The notes under the pieces were generated by a model, which ran no database searches, was not told where the DNA came from, and saw nothing but the letters and a program-made list of their open reading frames with translations. The position numbers and the translations under genes are program-made. From Microscilla marina ATCC 23134 (GTDB taxonomy: Bacteria; Bacteroidota; Bacteroidia; Cytophagales; Microscillaceae), in NCBI RefSeq assembly GCF_000169175.1, contig NZ_AAWS01000007.1:217001-281000 (forward strand): a DNA stretch of 64,000 nt. Reading direction: 5' to 3'. Below are positions 27,805 to 37,439 of the stretch, piece after piece; within the stretch, counting starts at the first letter, position 1, and each line of letters starts with the position of its first letter.

Positions 27805-28110
27805 ATGACGCAAAAGATCAGAATCAAGTTAAAGTCTTATGACCACAATTTAGTGGACAAATCTGCTGAAAAAATTGTAAAAGCAGTAAAGGCTACGCAA
27901 GCAGTAGTAAGTGGACCAATTCCATTGCCTACTAAAAAAGAGATATTTACAGTATTGAGATCACCTCACGTAAATAAAAAATCTCGTGAGCAGTTTCAAC
28001 TGTGTACACACAAACGTTTGGTAGATATTTATTCTCAAAGCTCTAAAACTGTAGATGCTTTGATGAAACTAGAGTTGCCAAGTGGTGTAGACGTAGAGAT
28101 CAAAGTTTGA
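27805..28110 (+). CDS. rpsJ: 30S ribosomal protein S10
   Basis: 101 residues, complete ([25 protein letters not shown] ... SGVDVEIKV, with [13 protein letters not shown]). S10 is part of the 30S head and, as NusE, of antitermination complexes. The 230-bp gap before it contains a terminator and a small GCCGG-ATTT-CCGGC hairpin (27682-27695). It is followed directly by a terminator rather than by rplC, so the S10 operon is detached from it here. Confidence 0.97.
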   Translation: MTQKIRIKLKSYDHNLVDKSAEKIVKAVKATQAVVSGPIPLPTKKEIFTVLRSPHVNKKSREQFQLCTHKRLVDIYSQSSKTVDALMKLELPSGVDVEIKV

Positions 28111-28134
28111 TCTGCTACTACTATAAAATATAAG

Positions 28135-28158
28135 AGTCAGGTATTTATTTACCTGACT
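28135..28158 (+). terminator. Rho-independent terminator after rpsJ
   Basis: AGTCAGGTA and TACCTGACT make a perfect 9-bp stem with a 6-base loop, then a run of seven T. It ends the ribosomal cluster. Confidence 0.85.
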
Positions 28159-28400
28159 TTTTTTGCTTTAGAGCTATTTAAATGTTCGTATTTGAGGGGC
28201 TTTGTGATAAATATATAATACAAGTTGATATCGTAGAAATCCTTCATTTTTAGGCAAATACAGTAGATATACCTAGATAAAAAAACGAGTGTTTTTGCGT
28301 ATTGTGTGATCAGTATATTATATTGATATTTGTATTATCCAGCCTCTCAAGGATACCAGCCAGCTGTGTAGTGAACCTAACCACTAAAACATCGACGAAC

Positions 28401-28760
28401 ATGATAGTAGCTATTTTTACACCCAATGCCTCTCACCTTGAAGCCCATAACGCAACCTCTTCTATTATTAATGCCTGTGTACAGGCAAAGTCAGGCGAAA
28501 GCATGAACGTAATATCTTGGGAAGCGTTGGGACCTGATGTATTGATCGCTGAATTGATTCCTTTAGGCGATGGACCTTATAAATTGACTGTAACTATTAA
28601 TCGTCCTACAAAACAAGCGCTATTAGTTAATATAGATGAATTTATTGAAGGACAATGTGCTACAGTGATTATAAAAGATGAGCAGGGCCATACAACAAAC
28701 TATTTAGATGGCACACAATTAGACTCTCAAATTTGCAGTGAGCTTCCGGCATATAGTTGA
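28401..28760 (+). CDS. Small hypothetical protein
   Basis: 119 residues from ATG 28401 (MIVAIFTPNASHLEAHNATS). A longer frame from a TTG at 28302 has an implausible N-terminus. The sequence looks like a small soluble mixed alpha/beta protein with several short strands (NVISWEALGPDVLIAELIPL, YKLTVTINRPT). No signal peptide, no recognised family. It stands alone between the rpsJ terminator and a pseudogene. Confidence 0.55.
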   Translation: MIVAIFTPNASHLEAHNATSSIINACVQAKSGESMNVISWEALGPDVLIAELIPLGDGPYKLTVTINRPTKQALLVNIDEFIEGQCATVIIKDEQGHTTNYLDGTQLDSQICSELPAYS

Positions 28761-28913
28761 TGCTTTGTAAGGCTTATTTCTCGTGTGTTACCTGTTCACC
28801 TTTGCCAAGGACTTGCGACTAATGTGTAATGGATGATATGTTGAATGAATCATTTACCTTAAGTGGTGGTTGTTTTGCATTTACTTATCGTTAGAAAAGC
28901 GTTTGATTGACTG

Positions 28914-29626
28914 ATGGAACACTCCCCTCTTACATTTAGCACAGGCATGGGTTTTGCCATTTCTTACACCATCTTTTTAGGTAGCTTGTTTTTGTTTACC
29001 CTACTTTGGGGTACAAAACTAGTGCACTGGAAACTAAATTCCTACTACATTAGCTTCGCAGAGCTCGCCACAGCATAGCTGCCCCGATGAAATGAATCGG
29101 GATTTAGAAATAGGCTCGGTTCTTCGGAGTCTTTAGCCCGCTGACTTTACTTAAAAAAGTTTGCGTAGCTCCGGTTCCGATATACATCGGAATTGTAAAC
29201 TAACTCTGCGCACTTTTTGAAGTGCGTCAGCAAACAAAATACCCTCGAATAAATAGCGCATTTATTTAATCCCCAGTGCACTAGGGCAGAAACCAGTGCA
29301 GGTATATTTTATATGTATTTCTATACCACTATTACTTCTTGTGATGTATAAGTTCTCCCTATTTTGGACGACCATTCAAGTGGTGAATACCCATACAGTA
29401 CAGTGGAAGTAAAAACTATTTTTGGTATCGAAATAAAAAATATGAGTGTATTGAAAGTATCACTATACGCCTGAAAAAAGATGGGTATGCATTAGCTATA
29501 CAAGTACAGGGAGAGGACACTCCTTACTTGAAAAGAGGGTACTCTCGAAAAAGTGCCAAAAAAATAATTGCCTACTTTAACAAAACATCGTTGCCTTTCC
29601 ATACCAAACTTTTTCAAAAAGAATAA
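28914..29626 (+). pseudogene. Two-helix membrane protein gene split by a MITE and a frameshift
   Basis: ATG 28914 opens a frame (MEHSPLTFSTGMGFAISYT...) with one membrane helix that runs into the element at 29019. If 29023-29284 is removed, leaving one CTAG, the frame continues in phase for 42 codons with a second helix (VYFICISIPLLLLVMYK) to a stop at 29410. A single extra base near 29410 then throws the frame off; beyond it lies an open, protein-like stretch (NYFWYRNKKYECIESITIRL ... LFQKE) to the stop at 29624-29626. The ancestral product was about 150 residues. Family unknown. The reconstruction is inferred from reading frames only. Confidence 0.65.
29019..29284. mobile_element. MITE-like element, family A copy 1
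   Basis: Perfect 12-bp ends CTAGTGCACTGG and CCAGTGCACTAG, extendable to ~20 bp imperfectly (..AAACTAAAT). The outer CTAG on both sides behaves like a 4-bp target duplication because its single-copy removal restores the host frame. Interior: hairpins, AGCCCGCTGACTTT, GCGTAGCT and CAGCAAACAAAATA, all shared with the element at 54780. No ORF, so it is non-autonomous; the transposase source is not in the window. Confidence 0.75.
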
Positions 29627-29935
29627 TAGGCATAGCCTGCCAGGTTTGTTCAAAAATGATGAGGTTACATTGATATGCTGTACTTTTTAAGTGTATTGTT
29701 TTCTTAAAGATAACTTTTTGTTTTTTAACAATGATACATCACTCATCACCCACTCCTATAAACAGTTTTATACTGTTACATTGAATTGTTACCAAAATCA
29801 TTTTGCTACAGCCTTTCACCTCTTCTACTTCTTAATTAAATTTGACGAAACCTTTTACCCTGTTTGACGGGTTGTAATATTGTACCGTTTTCTATGCATA
29901 TTGTAATAGAGCGAGTCATTAATTGGACACATAAC
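29627..29935. other. Region upstream of ribBA
   Basis: 309 bp without a convincing gene. A TAAATTTG (29837-29844) fits the -7 consensus, but no -33 box sits at the right distance. I looked for an FMN riboswitch and saw none of its conserved stems. Confidence 0.4.
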
Positions 29936-31168
29936 ATGAGCAAAGATCATAATATTAAATTAGATACTATTGAAGAAGCGATTGAGGCAATCAAACGTGG
30001 AGAAGTAATCATTGTGGTAGACGACGAAGATCGAGAGAATGAGGGCGATTTTATTTGTGCAGCAGAAACTATTACCCCTGAAATAGTAAACTTTATGCGA
30101 CAAGAAGGGGGAGGGTATTTGTGTGCAGCACTTACCGAAGAACGTTGCGAGGAACTTGAGCTTGACTTGATGGTGGGTAAAAATACTGACCCACATAAAA
30201 CAGCCTTTACAGTAACAGTTGATTTGTTGGGGAATGGCTGTACTACAGGTATATCGGCACATGATCGGGCAAAAACTATCAATGCTTTGGCAGACCCGGC
30301 CACTAAACCCAACGAGTTAGGCAGACCCGGCCATATCAACCCTTTGAAAGCCAAATCAGGAGGGGTGTTGCGTCGGGCTGGACATACAGAGGCTACAGTA
30401 GACTTTGCTCGTTTGGCTGGTTTTCAGCCTGCGGGTGCTTTGATTGAAATATTGAATGAAGATGGTTCTATGGCCAGGTTGCCAGAGTTAAGAAAAGTAG
30501 CAGATAAGCATGGGCTTAAGCTTGTCTCTATTGAAGATCTTATCTCTTATCGCATGAAGCATGATTCTTTGATCAAGCGTGAGATTGGTATAGAAATGCC
30601 CACCGAGTGGGGGAATTTTGACTTGATTGCTTTTAGGCAAACCAATACGGGAGAGCTGCATTTGGGTTTGGTAAAAGGGCAGTGGGAAAAAGATGAGCCA
30701 GTATTGGTAAGGGTGCATTCTTCTTGTGTAACAGGAGATATTTTTGGGTCATGCCGTTGCGATTGTGGACCACAATTGTACCAAGCAATGAAAATGGTAG
30801 AAGAAGAAGGCAAAGGAGTGGTGTTGTACATGAATCAGGAAGGCCGCGGGATTGGACTTTTGAACAAGCTAAAAGCCTACAAACTACAAGAACAAGGGTT
30901 AGATACGGTAGAGGCAAACGTAAAGTTAGGTTTCAAGATGGACTCTCGCGATTATGGAGTAGGGGCTCAAATACTCAGAGATCTGGGGGTTACCAAAATG
31001 CGATTGATCTCTAATAATCCGCGCAAACGCACTGGGTTGATTGGCTACGGCCTCGAGGTAGTAGAAAATGTTCCCATAGAGATTACTCCTAACAAACATA
31101 ACGAGAAGTACCTCAAAACCAAAAGAGATAAGATGGGACATCAGATTTTGCAAGAACCAGAAAAATAA
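29936..31168 (+). CDS. ribBA: Bifunctional 3,4-dihydroxy-2-butanone-4-phosphate synthase / GTP cyclohydrolase II
   Basis: 410 residues from ATG 29936 ([16 protein letters not shown]); an in-frame GTG/ATG stretch upstream is not conserved in style. The N-half is Rib[12 protein letters not shown] metal/substrate loop and [10 protein letters not shown]. The C-half is RibA: zinc site [22 protein letters not shown] and [17 protein letters not shown]. It feeds both branches of riboflavin synthesis from ribulose-5-phosphate and GTP. Both active sites look intact. Single gene; other rib genes are elsewhere. Confidence 0.96.
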   Translation: MSKDHNIKLDTIEEAIEAIKRGEVIIVVDDEDRENEGDFICAAETITPEIVNFMRQEGGGYLCAALTEERCEELELDLMVGKNTDPHKTAFTVTVDLLGNGCTTGISAHDRAKTINALADPATKPNELGRPGHINPLKAKSGGVLRRAGHTEATVDFARLAGFQPAGALIEILNEDGSMARLPELRKVADKHGLKLVSIEDLISYRMKHDSLIKREIGIEMPTEWGNFDLIAFRQTNTGELHLGLVKGQWEKDEPVLVRVHSSCVTGDIFGSCRCDCGPQLYQAMKMVEEEGKGVVLYMNQEGRGIGLLNKLKAYKLQEQGLDTVEANVKLGFKMDSRDYGVGAQILRDLGVTKMRLISNNPRKRTGLIGYGLEVVENVPIEITPNKHNEKYLKTKRDKMGHQILQEPEK

Positions 31169-31345
31169 GAACGTATTATTATTTTGATCTTTTATGATAA
31201 GCTGTGTATATTAATTATTCAGCTTATCATACGAGCCAATCACAAGTGAATATAGATGATAATGTGTGTGATGACCTCCAGATAACTGTGTATGCTTGTG
31301 ATAGTGGAGCCAAAAATTAAATAATCTCTTAAAAATGTATCATTT

Positions 31346-31975
31346 ATGAAGGCAGGTTCAATTACATATCCTTTATTGACGGTTTTCTTTGTTTTCAATG
31401 CTTTGATATTAAAAGGCCAAGGCTTTGCAGAAGAAAGGTGGCATAAAGGGGCGGCTGTGCTTACAAATGGTGATACGCTGAGGGGGGCGTTAAAATATAG
31501 CATCAAAGACGCCGCACTTAGACTAAAAACTTCCAATACTGTACAAACCTATTCCCCTAAGAAAGTGATCTTTTTTGTCTTTTTTGATACTTATTACCGT
31601 TACAATCGACAGTTTTATAGTATTCCGTATGCTGTACGCCCATCTAGCAACTACAAAGTACCATCCTTTTTCGAATTAATTCGTAAAGGTTCTCCATTGA
31701 CACTTTTGTCTAGGCAAACCACATTCATGCAGCGGATGGGGCAATTGGGAGGTGCTTATAGAAGGGTTGAACAGGATGTTTTTTATTTGTTGGATAACAA
31801 AGGCAGAATTACACGCATAAAAGCTTCTCGTAGAGGTGTTTATAAGGCTTTTAGCAACTATGAAAAAGCCATCAAAAATTATATAAAAACAAACCAACTG
31901 CAGCATTCAAGCAGAATTGACTTGATAAAGATTGTAGATTATTATAATTCTTTAAGTAAACGTAATGACAGATAA
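31346..31975 (+). CDS. Exported protein of unknown function, overlapping surE
   Basis: 209 residues with a signal peptide (MKAGSITYPLLTVFFVFNALILKGQG). The mature part begins HKGAAVLTNGDTLRGALKYSIKDAALRL, a strand-rich 'add-a-label' pattern seen in many Bacteroidota secreted proteins, then a basic helical C-terminus. No family recognised. Its last 11 bases overlap the start of surE, so the two are likely translationally coupled. Confidence 0.75.
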   Translation: MKAGSITYPLLTVFFVFNALILKGQGFAEERWHKGAAVLTNGDTLRGALKYSIKDAALRLKTSNTVQTYSPKKVIFFVFFDTYYRYNRQFYSIPYAVRPSSNYKVPSFFELIRKGSPLTLLSRQTTFMQRMGQLGGAYRRVEQDVFYLLDNKGRITRIKASRRGVYKAFSNYEKAIKNYIKTNQLQHSSRIDLIKIVDYYNSLSKRNDR

Positions 31976-32756
31976 CAACAACACCTCCAAAAGACCACTG
32001 ATTTTAGTATCTAATGATGATGGAATTACAGCACCAGGCATAGGGTTTTTGGTGCAGGTAATGAAGGAAATTGGTGATGTAATAGTAGTGGCTCCCGACA
32101 GCCCACAGTCAGGTATGGGGCATGCCATTACAGTAGGCAATTCGCTTAGGTTAGACAAAGTAAATATTTTTGAAGGAGTAGAAGCCTACGAGTGTTCAGG
32201 TACGCCAGCCGATTGTATAAAACTTGCCAAGCACTACGTGTTAAAAGAATTAACACCAGACTTGGTAGTAAGTGGCATCAATCACGGCGCCAATACTTCG
32301 GTAAGTGTGCTGTATTCGGGTACTATGTCGGCAGCTATAGAAGCCGCTATAGAAGGCTTGCCAGCTATAGGCTTTTCATTGTGTGACTATAGGCAAGATG
32401 CTGACTTTTCTCATGTATTGCCTTATGTCAAAAAAATTGCAGAAGAAGCGCTTAATTCAGGAGTGCCACAAGGGGTAGCGCTTAATGTGAACTTTCCGAT
32501 AAACTCAAATACACCCATCAAGGGGGTAAAAGTTTGTCGACAGGCAAATGCGCATTGGCAAGAAAACTTCGACCAAAGAATGGACCCACATGGCAGGAAA
32601 TATTTTTGGTTGGTGGGTGATTTTGTAAACAAAGATAAAGGAGAGGATACTGATGAGTGGGCATTGAGTCAAAATTATGCTTCTATTGTACCTTGTGAGT
32701 TTGACCTGACTGCGCATCATGTGTTGAGTAAACTCAATAATTGGAATTTAGATTAA
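31965..32756 (+). CDS. surE: 5'-nucleotidase SurE
   Basis: 263 residues. Metal-binding start LILVSNDDGITAPGI, then SPQSGMGHAIT, GTPADCIKLA, and SGINHGANTSVSVLYSGTMSAAIEA are all present. SurE removes phosphate from nucleoside 5'- and 3'-monophosphates and works in stationary-phase survival. The start ATG lies inside the end of the upstream exported-protein gene. Confidence 0.96.
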   Translation: MTDNNNTSKRPLILVSNDDGITAPGIGFLVQVMKEIGDVIVVAPDSPQSGMGHAITVGNSLRLDKVNIFEGVEAYECSGTPADCIKLAKHYVLKELTPDLVVSGINHGANTSVSVLYSGTMSAAIEAAIEGLPAIGFSLCDYRQDADFSHVLPYVKKIAEEALNSGVPQGVALNVNFPINSNTPIKGVKVCRQANAHWQENFDQRMDPHGRKYFWLVGDFVNKDKGEDTDEWALSQNYASIVPCEFDLTAHHVLSKLNNWNLD

Positions 32757-32783
32757 AAGCTCTGAATGAATTGAAGCATAAAA

Positions 32784-32803
32784 AAGCCCTGTTTCCAGGG
32801 CTT
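32784..32803. terminator. Terminator between surE and nhaB
   Basis: AAGCCCT-GTTTCC-AGGGCTT with A-run before and T-run after; it can stop both convergent genes. Confidence 0.85.
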
Positions 32804-32844
32804 TTTTGTTTTTTAAGTGTTTTGTTTGACTCAATATCAACTAG

Positions 32845-34437
32845 TTATAGCCATTCCAGCATTAAGAATATAGCAGCTACTGTAGTAATGACAAGGAAAT
32901 ACGGGAATGCCATCTTGACCATTCTCAAGTAAGACAGGTTAATTCTGGCAGCAATGGCATTGGTTAGTAAGAATAAGAACGCTGCTTGACCATTGGGGGT
33001 GGCTATAGACGGTATATTGGTTCCTACGTTAATGGCTACTGCTACATTTTCTAACTGTTGAAACTGTTCTGGTGACTTGGTGGCCAGTGCAGTTAAGAGT
33101 TTTTGCATTTCTTTATTTTTGATCGCATCTTCAATGGCTACTTTGCTCATTCCGAGTAGTTCTGGGGTAAAAAAAGCATTGGTAGCTTCTTTAATATAAA
33201 TCGTTCCCACAAATACATTATCACTAATGGCAGATAAAATACCCGAAGCAAAGAAGAAAATATAGGTTTGCTGAGAGCCTTTGGCTTCTAAAGCAAGATT
33301 GATGATAGGTTTAAACAAGTGAGTTTCCTCAATCATCCCCACAATTACAAAAAATACTACTAATAAAGCTGTAAAAGGAGTAGCTTCTTCAAAGGCGTGT
33401 CCAATGGTATTTTCATCAGTTTTTCCAGTGGCCGCAGTTAAAAATATAACTACTGATAAGCCAATGAGCCCTACTTCGGCGAGGTGCATGGCCAAGGCCA
33501 CTACCAACCAAATACCCCCTATACCCTGAACAACCAAATTCCAACGTTTGCGAGTATCCATTTCATCACGCATTTTATCCGCGTTTTGCTTCAAAATTGC
33601 CCTTACGTTATCAGGTATATTGTAACCATAGCCTACTATTTTAAATCTTTCTACCAACACTGTGACTACCAAACCGGCTGCCAACAGAGGAAGAGAAACA
33701 TGGGCCATTTTAAGGTAAAACTCTATAAAGTCCCACCCCATTTTTTTAGCAATAATTAGGTTTTGAGGTTCGCCTACCTGAGTAGACACTCCCCCCAAAG
33801 CAGTACCTACTACACCGTGCATTAATAGATTACGCAAAAAACCTCCGAAATTATCTAAATCCTGACGGGCAACAAACTTTTTCTTGTCTTTGTCTAAATC
33901 ACCAGGAACCCTCTCGTCGAGCGAAGCACTGGTATAGATATTATAAAAGGCAATGGCTACAGCAATCATTACTGCCGTTACTGTCAATGCATCTAACCAG
34001 GCAGACAAAAAAGCGCCTACAAACGCAAATGTGAGGGATAAGGTATACTTGGAACGTATACCAACAATAATTTTGGTAAAAACCCATGAAAGCAAGTCTT
34101 TCATAAAGTGAATACCAGCTACCATAAACAGTAGCAGCAAAATTACCGAAAGGTTTCCTTCTACTTCATGGAAAATGCTATGAGGGGTGACCATTTTCAT
34201 AAAGGCAGCCTCCAGAGCAATTAAACCTCCCGGAATCAAAGGATAACACTTAAGTGCCAGAGCCAAAGTTGCGATAAATTCTATGAGTATGAGCCATCCA
34301 GTTATTTGATGGCTTCCTGTGGCAACTAATACTATGGGGTTGAGTACTAGTGCAATGATAACAGCCTGTTTATACCACACCGGGCTATTGCCCATAAAGC
34401 TTTTAAAAGCTACACTTTTAAGCGAGGGGTTGGACAT
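32845..34437 (-). CDS. nhaB: Na+/H+ antiporter NhaB
   Basis: 530 residues, ~12 membrane helices, near the usual ~510-530. Family landmarks from the start: FMGNSPVWYKQAVI, LALKCYPLIPGGLIALEA, LLLFMVAGIHFMKDLL, SAWLDALTVTAVMIAVA, STQVGEPQNLIIAKKMGWDF, and SAISDNVFVGTIYI. It exports Na+ in exchange for protons at the inner membrane, fitting a marine life. Single gene; terminators on the 3' side. Confidence 0.95.
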   Translation of the reverse strand: MSNPSLKSVAFKSFMGNSPVWYKQAVIIALVLNPIVLVATGSHQITGWLILIEFIATLALALKCYPLIPGGLIALEAAFMKMVTPHSIFHEVEGNLSVILLLLFMVAGIHFMKDLLSWVFTKIIVGIRSKYTLSLTFAFVGAFLSAWLDALTVTAVMIAVAIAFYNIYTSASLDERVPGDLDKDKKKFVARQDLDNFGGFLRNLLMHGVVGTALGGVSTQVGEPQNLIIAKKMGWDFIEFYLKMAHVSLPLLAAGLVVTVLVERFKIVGYGYNIPDNVRAILKQNADKMRDEMDTRKRWNLVVQGIGGIWLVVALAMHLAEVGLIGLSVVIFLTAATGKTDENTIGHAFEEATPFTALLVVFFVIVGMIEETHLFKPIINLALEAKGSQQTYIFFFASGILSAISDNVFVGTIYIKEATNAFFTPELLGMSKVAIEDAIKNKEMQKLLTALATKSPEQFQQLENVAVAINVGTNIPSIATPNGQAAFLFLLTNAIAARINLSYLRMVKMAFPYFLVITTVAAIFLMLEWL

Positions 34438-34690
34438 AGTAATGTTCTTATTTTTTTATGCAAAGTAACAAAAAATCACTGAAGCGAATTGCTTGATCTT
34501 AAAAAAACAGTGGTAAAGGTAGAAAAATATCTTCGTCAAATAAAGACATCTAATCATATTATTCAAGTGAATATTTGGTTTGTGTATGGGTGATTTTGTT
34601 TTAGCAATGCTTGCCAAACAATATTCGGATAAACAATGATACCACTGCTCGAAAAACTTATGAAGTGAGCAAAGTAGAAGTTTGAACGTT

Positions 34691-34873
34691 TTATACAGAT
34701 ATTTTTACCTGATCTACAAAATTTAGGGCGTCATGGAGTGATAAACCCGTATTGGTTTTGACTAGTTTGACTGCGGCTATTTTTTGCTTTTTGTGTAACA
34801 ATTCCTTTATCTCTGTTACAAGTTCTTGGTTTTGAGTGAGATAAGAAGTAGTTAGAAGCCTCAATAGGGGCAA
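34691..34873 (-). CDS. Small protein resembling the C-terminal domain of ribosomal protein L7/L12
   Basis: 60 residues from a TTG; no ATG is available and a stop lies two codons upstream. The stretch EIKELLHKKQKIAAVKLVKTNTGLSLHDALNFVDQ has the helix-strand-helix pattern of the L7/L12 C-terminal fold (..KI.AIKL.R..TGLGLKEAK..V..). Short free-standing versions occur in many bacteria without known role. It is 67 bp after the gene at 34941 on the same strand. It may be a remnant rather than an expressed gene. Confidence 0.45.
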   Translation of the reverse strand: MPLLRLLTTSYLTQNQELVTEIKELLHKKQKIAAVKLVKTNTGLSLHDALNFVDQVKISV

Positions 34874-34940
34874 GCTTTAAGCGACAAGTTATTCCCTGTT
34901 GTACTCAAATAGTCATCATCAATACAATTACTCACTACTT

Positions 34941-35243
34941 TTAAGGGTGTGGTTGAAAGTATTCAGCCACCTCTTCTACATATTTCTTTGCAACACCAAG
35001 GTTTTCAAAGTAATGGGCACGTGCATGAATAATTGCCTCGCCTTTGCCCAATGTTTGTAGGTCTTGTAATACTTGTTTTAGTAGAGGAATATTGTCCCAA
35101 CATGAGGCGAGTTGGTTGGTTATTTGGGTCACCAGTGCTTTGGCTTCACTCATTGCTCCCAAATATTCAAAAGCTACTGAAATGGCTTCAGTACTTTTGT
35201 CATCCAGTAAGTACTGGATGGTTTGACATTCTATTTTTTCCAT
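34941..35243 (-). CDS. Small cytoplasmic helical protein, unknown
   Basis: 100 residues from MEKIECQTIQYLL, all-helical by composition (LDDKSTEAISVAFEYLGAMSEAKALV...). No signal, no recognised family, no motif beyond amphipathic helices. It lies between the E2 gene upstream (same strand, 104 bp after its stop) and the L7/L12-like ORF downstream. Confidence 0.6.
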   Translation of the reverse strand: MEKIECQTIQYLLDDKSTEAISVAFEYLGAMSEAKALVTQITNQLASCWDNIPLLKQVLQDLQTLGKGEAIIHARAHYFENLGVAKKYVEEVAEYFQPHP

Positions 35244-35347
35244 GAAAGTTTGATCTATTGATATACTAAAAAAGGTTTAAGTACTAGCAAATAAAACCAG
35301 TAACTTAAACCTTATACTTATTTTGTTTGCAAATAGTTGCGTATATT

Positions 35348-36712
35348 TTAGATGACCGTATCTACATCAAAAGCCTCAAGATAATCGGCTACACGACGAA
35401 CAAATCCACCACCTAATGCACCATCAACAATTCGGTGATCATAGGCGTGAGACATAAACATCATATGGCGAATGCCTATCACATCTCCGGTAGGTGTTTC
35501 TATCACTACAGGTTTCTTTTTAATAGCACCAATGGCTAGTATACCCACCTGTGGCTGCACTAAAATAGGTGTACCCATTTCATTGCCAAAACCTCCAATA
35601 TTAGACATGGTATAAGTTCCACCAGAAAGTTCATCAGGGTTGAGCTTATTATTACGGGCTCGATTGGCAAGGTCATTTACTCGTTTTGCCAAGCCCAATA
35701 AGTTCATCTGATCAGCATTTTTAATCACAGGTACTATAAGGTTACCACTTGGTAGAGCGGTAGCCATTCCTATGTTAATATCTTTCTTTACAATGATATT
35801 TTCACCTTCTATAGAAGAGTTTACCAAAGGGAAATCGCCCAAGGTTTTGGCAATGGCCTCGATAAAAATAGGCGTGAAAGTGATTTTTTCTCCATGCTTT
35901 TGCTGAAACTCCTTTTTGACCTTATTTCTCCACATCACAATGTTGGTAACATCGGCTTCTACAAAAGTAGTGACATGGGGAGAGATTCGCTTAGAGTCTA
36001 CCATACGTTGCGCAATCATTTTACGCATACGGTCCATTTCTATTACGTCATGGGCTCCACTGTAAGACACCGTGGCAGGAGCACTAGGTTTGCTACTGGC
36101 AGCAGGTTTGCCAGAAGTAGCAACTGGGGTAGGTTTAGTAGCTACTTGTGTTGGTTGAGTAGCTTGAACAGCTACACCACCACCATTGGTTTGACGATTG
36201 GCTACATAGGCTAAAATATCTTTTTTAGTGACCCTATTGTCTGAACCTGTGCCAGGTACATATTCCAGTTCAGTCATAGGAATCCCTTCAGTTTTGGCAA
36301 TATTAAGTACCAAAGGAGAGTAAAACCGACCAGTAGCTGGGGCATTCAGGCGTTCGGTACCGTTGTTATTGGCAGTAGCAACTTGCGCCTGGGCAATGGT
36401 TTGCTCCACAGCAGCTACAGTGGCAGGAGCAGCTTCGGGCTGGCTTGCGGGAGCATCTGCCGGAGCGTCGCCATCGGTGCTGATGATAGCAATAGTTTGT
36501 CCTACTTGTACAACATCTCCTTCTTGTGCTAAAACCTCTTTTAAAACACCTGCATGGGTGGCAGGCACTTCAGTGTCTACTTTATCGGTAGCTACCTCAA
36601 GTACAGGCTCATCTTCCTCTATTTCGTCGCCCACAGCCTTGAGCCATTGCAAAATGGTACCTTCCATTACACTTTCGCCCATTTTGGGCATAACCATTTC
36701 TACTAATGCCAT
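35348..36712 (-). CDS. 2-oxoacid dehydrogenase E2 (dihydrolipoamide acyltransferase)
   Basis: 454 residues from ATG 36712 (MALVEMVMPKMGESVMEG); a 50-residue longer frame is rejected because the lipoyl domain starts here. Lipoyl domain 1-78 with Lys44 in ATDKVDTE; Ala/Pro linker; E3/E1-binding domain ~122-172 (APATGRFYSPLVLNIA); second Ala/Pro linker; catalytic domain ~220-454 with DHRIVDG at 425-431. It transfers acyl groups to CoA. The DKVD lipoyl motif and single lipoyl domain favour a branched-chain or 2-oxoglutarate enzyme over pyruvate; E1 and E3 are not adjacent. Confidence 0.93.
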   Translation of the reverse strand: MALVEMVMPKMGESVMEGTILQWLKAVGDEIEEDEPVLEVATDKVDTEVPATHAGVLKEVLAQEGDVVQVGQTIAIISTDGDAPADAPASQPEAAPATVAAVEQTIAQAQVATANNNGTERLNAPATGRFYSPLVLNIAKTEGIPMTELEYVPGTGSDNRVTKKDILAYVANRQTNGGGVAVQATQPTQVATKPTPVATSGKPAASSKPSAPATVSYSGAHDVIEMDRMRKMIAQRMVDSKRISPHVTTFVEADVTNIVMWRNKVKKEFQQKHGEKITFTPIFIEAIAKTLGDFPLVNSSIEGENIIVKKDINIGMATALPSGNLIVPVIKNADQMNLLGLAKRVNDLANRARNNKLNPDELSGGTYTMSNIGGFGNEMGTPILVQPQVGILAIGAIKKKPVVIETPTGDVIGIRHMMFMSHAYDHRIVDGALGGGFVRRVADYLEAFDVDTVI

Positions 36713-37439
36713 TAGAATTGCTTGTTTTGTTTGAGAACTTGGTTTGAAGTTAACGAACCCACGTGGCTCGATCAACATTGAATATATTATAGTGAGTGAT
36801 AGAAAAATCAAGCACTGTTGGTTTTTCTCCGAAAAAGAGAACAACTGCACAAAGTTAAACAAAAAAATAGAAAGTTAAGGCACCAATATACACACGATGA
36901 GTACAATAACTTCGCTGTTAAGTACAAGTGTTGGCGTAGAATCTACGGTGATTTGTATTGAATAAATTGAGTTCACAATGTAACAGATTTTAGTTTCAAA
37001 ATAATCATTGGCGAAAACCATTAAATACTTATATGTCTTTGGAGACTTTTTATGATTTGAAATTCAGAAAAAATATTTGTAATAAAATAAAAGTCCCAAT
37101 TAAATTTGGTTTTTGAATGTTTTGTTAAGCTAAGCTATATGGAATATTTTGCGTGGTGGTTTTGTATGGAATGAGCTGAATACGGCGAAGCTTTATATTT
37201 TTTACAGAAAAACCTCCGTTTTGGGTAGAGGGTTGGGTATATGAAGGTAGGCATAACAGAAGGTTGAAAGGGTTGATAATGTAGAGTGATCATCCAAAAA
37301 ACTATACTGCCTGTTTTTACTTACAAAATGTACAAGTGGTGGGGTAAGGGTTTACCTGATTTTGCCACATCAAGATACACCTGTTAGGAAATATGCAGGG
37401 TATTTTGTCAAATTATTTCTAAAACATTTATTAATCAAA
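36713..37439. other. Long divergent intergenic region
   Basis: 727 bp of very AT-rich DNA between E2 and the outer-membrane-like gene. I see no coding frame, tRNA or repeat that matches the families described elsewhere. Confidence 0.45.

Noticed and set aside
29690-29935. FMN riboswitch upstream of ribBA
   Set aside because: None of the conserved RFN stems or the GAGGATC-type core could be found.
34438-34690. tRNA or small RNA gene downstream of the L7/L12-like ORF
   Set aside because: No cloverleaf or terminator could be drawn; the region is plain AT-rich DNA.
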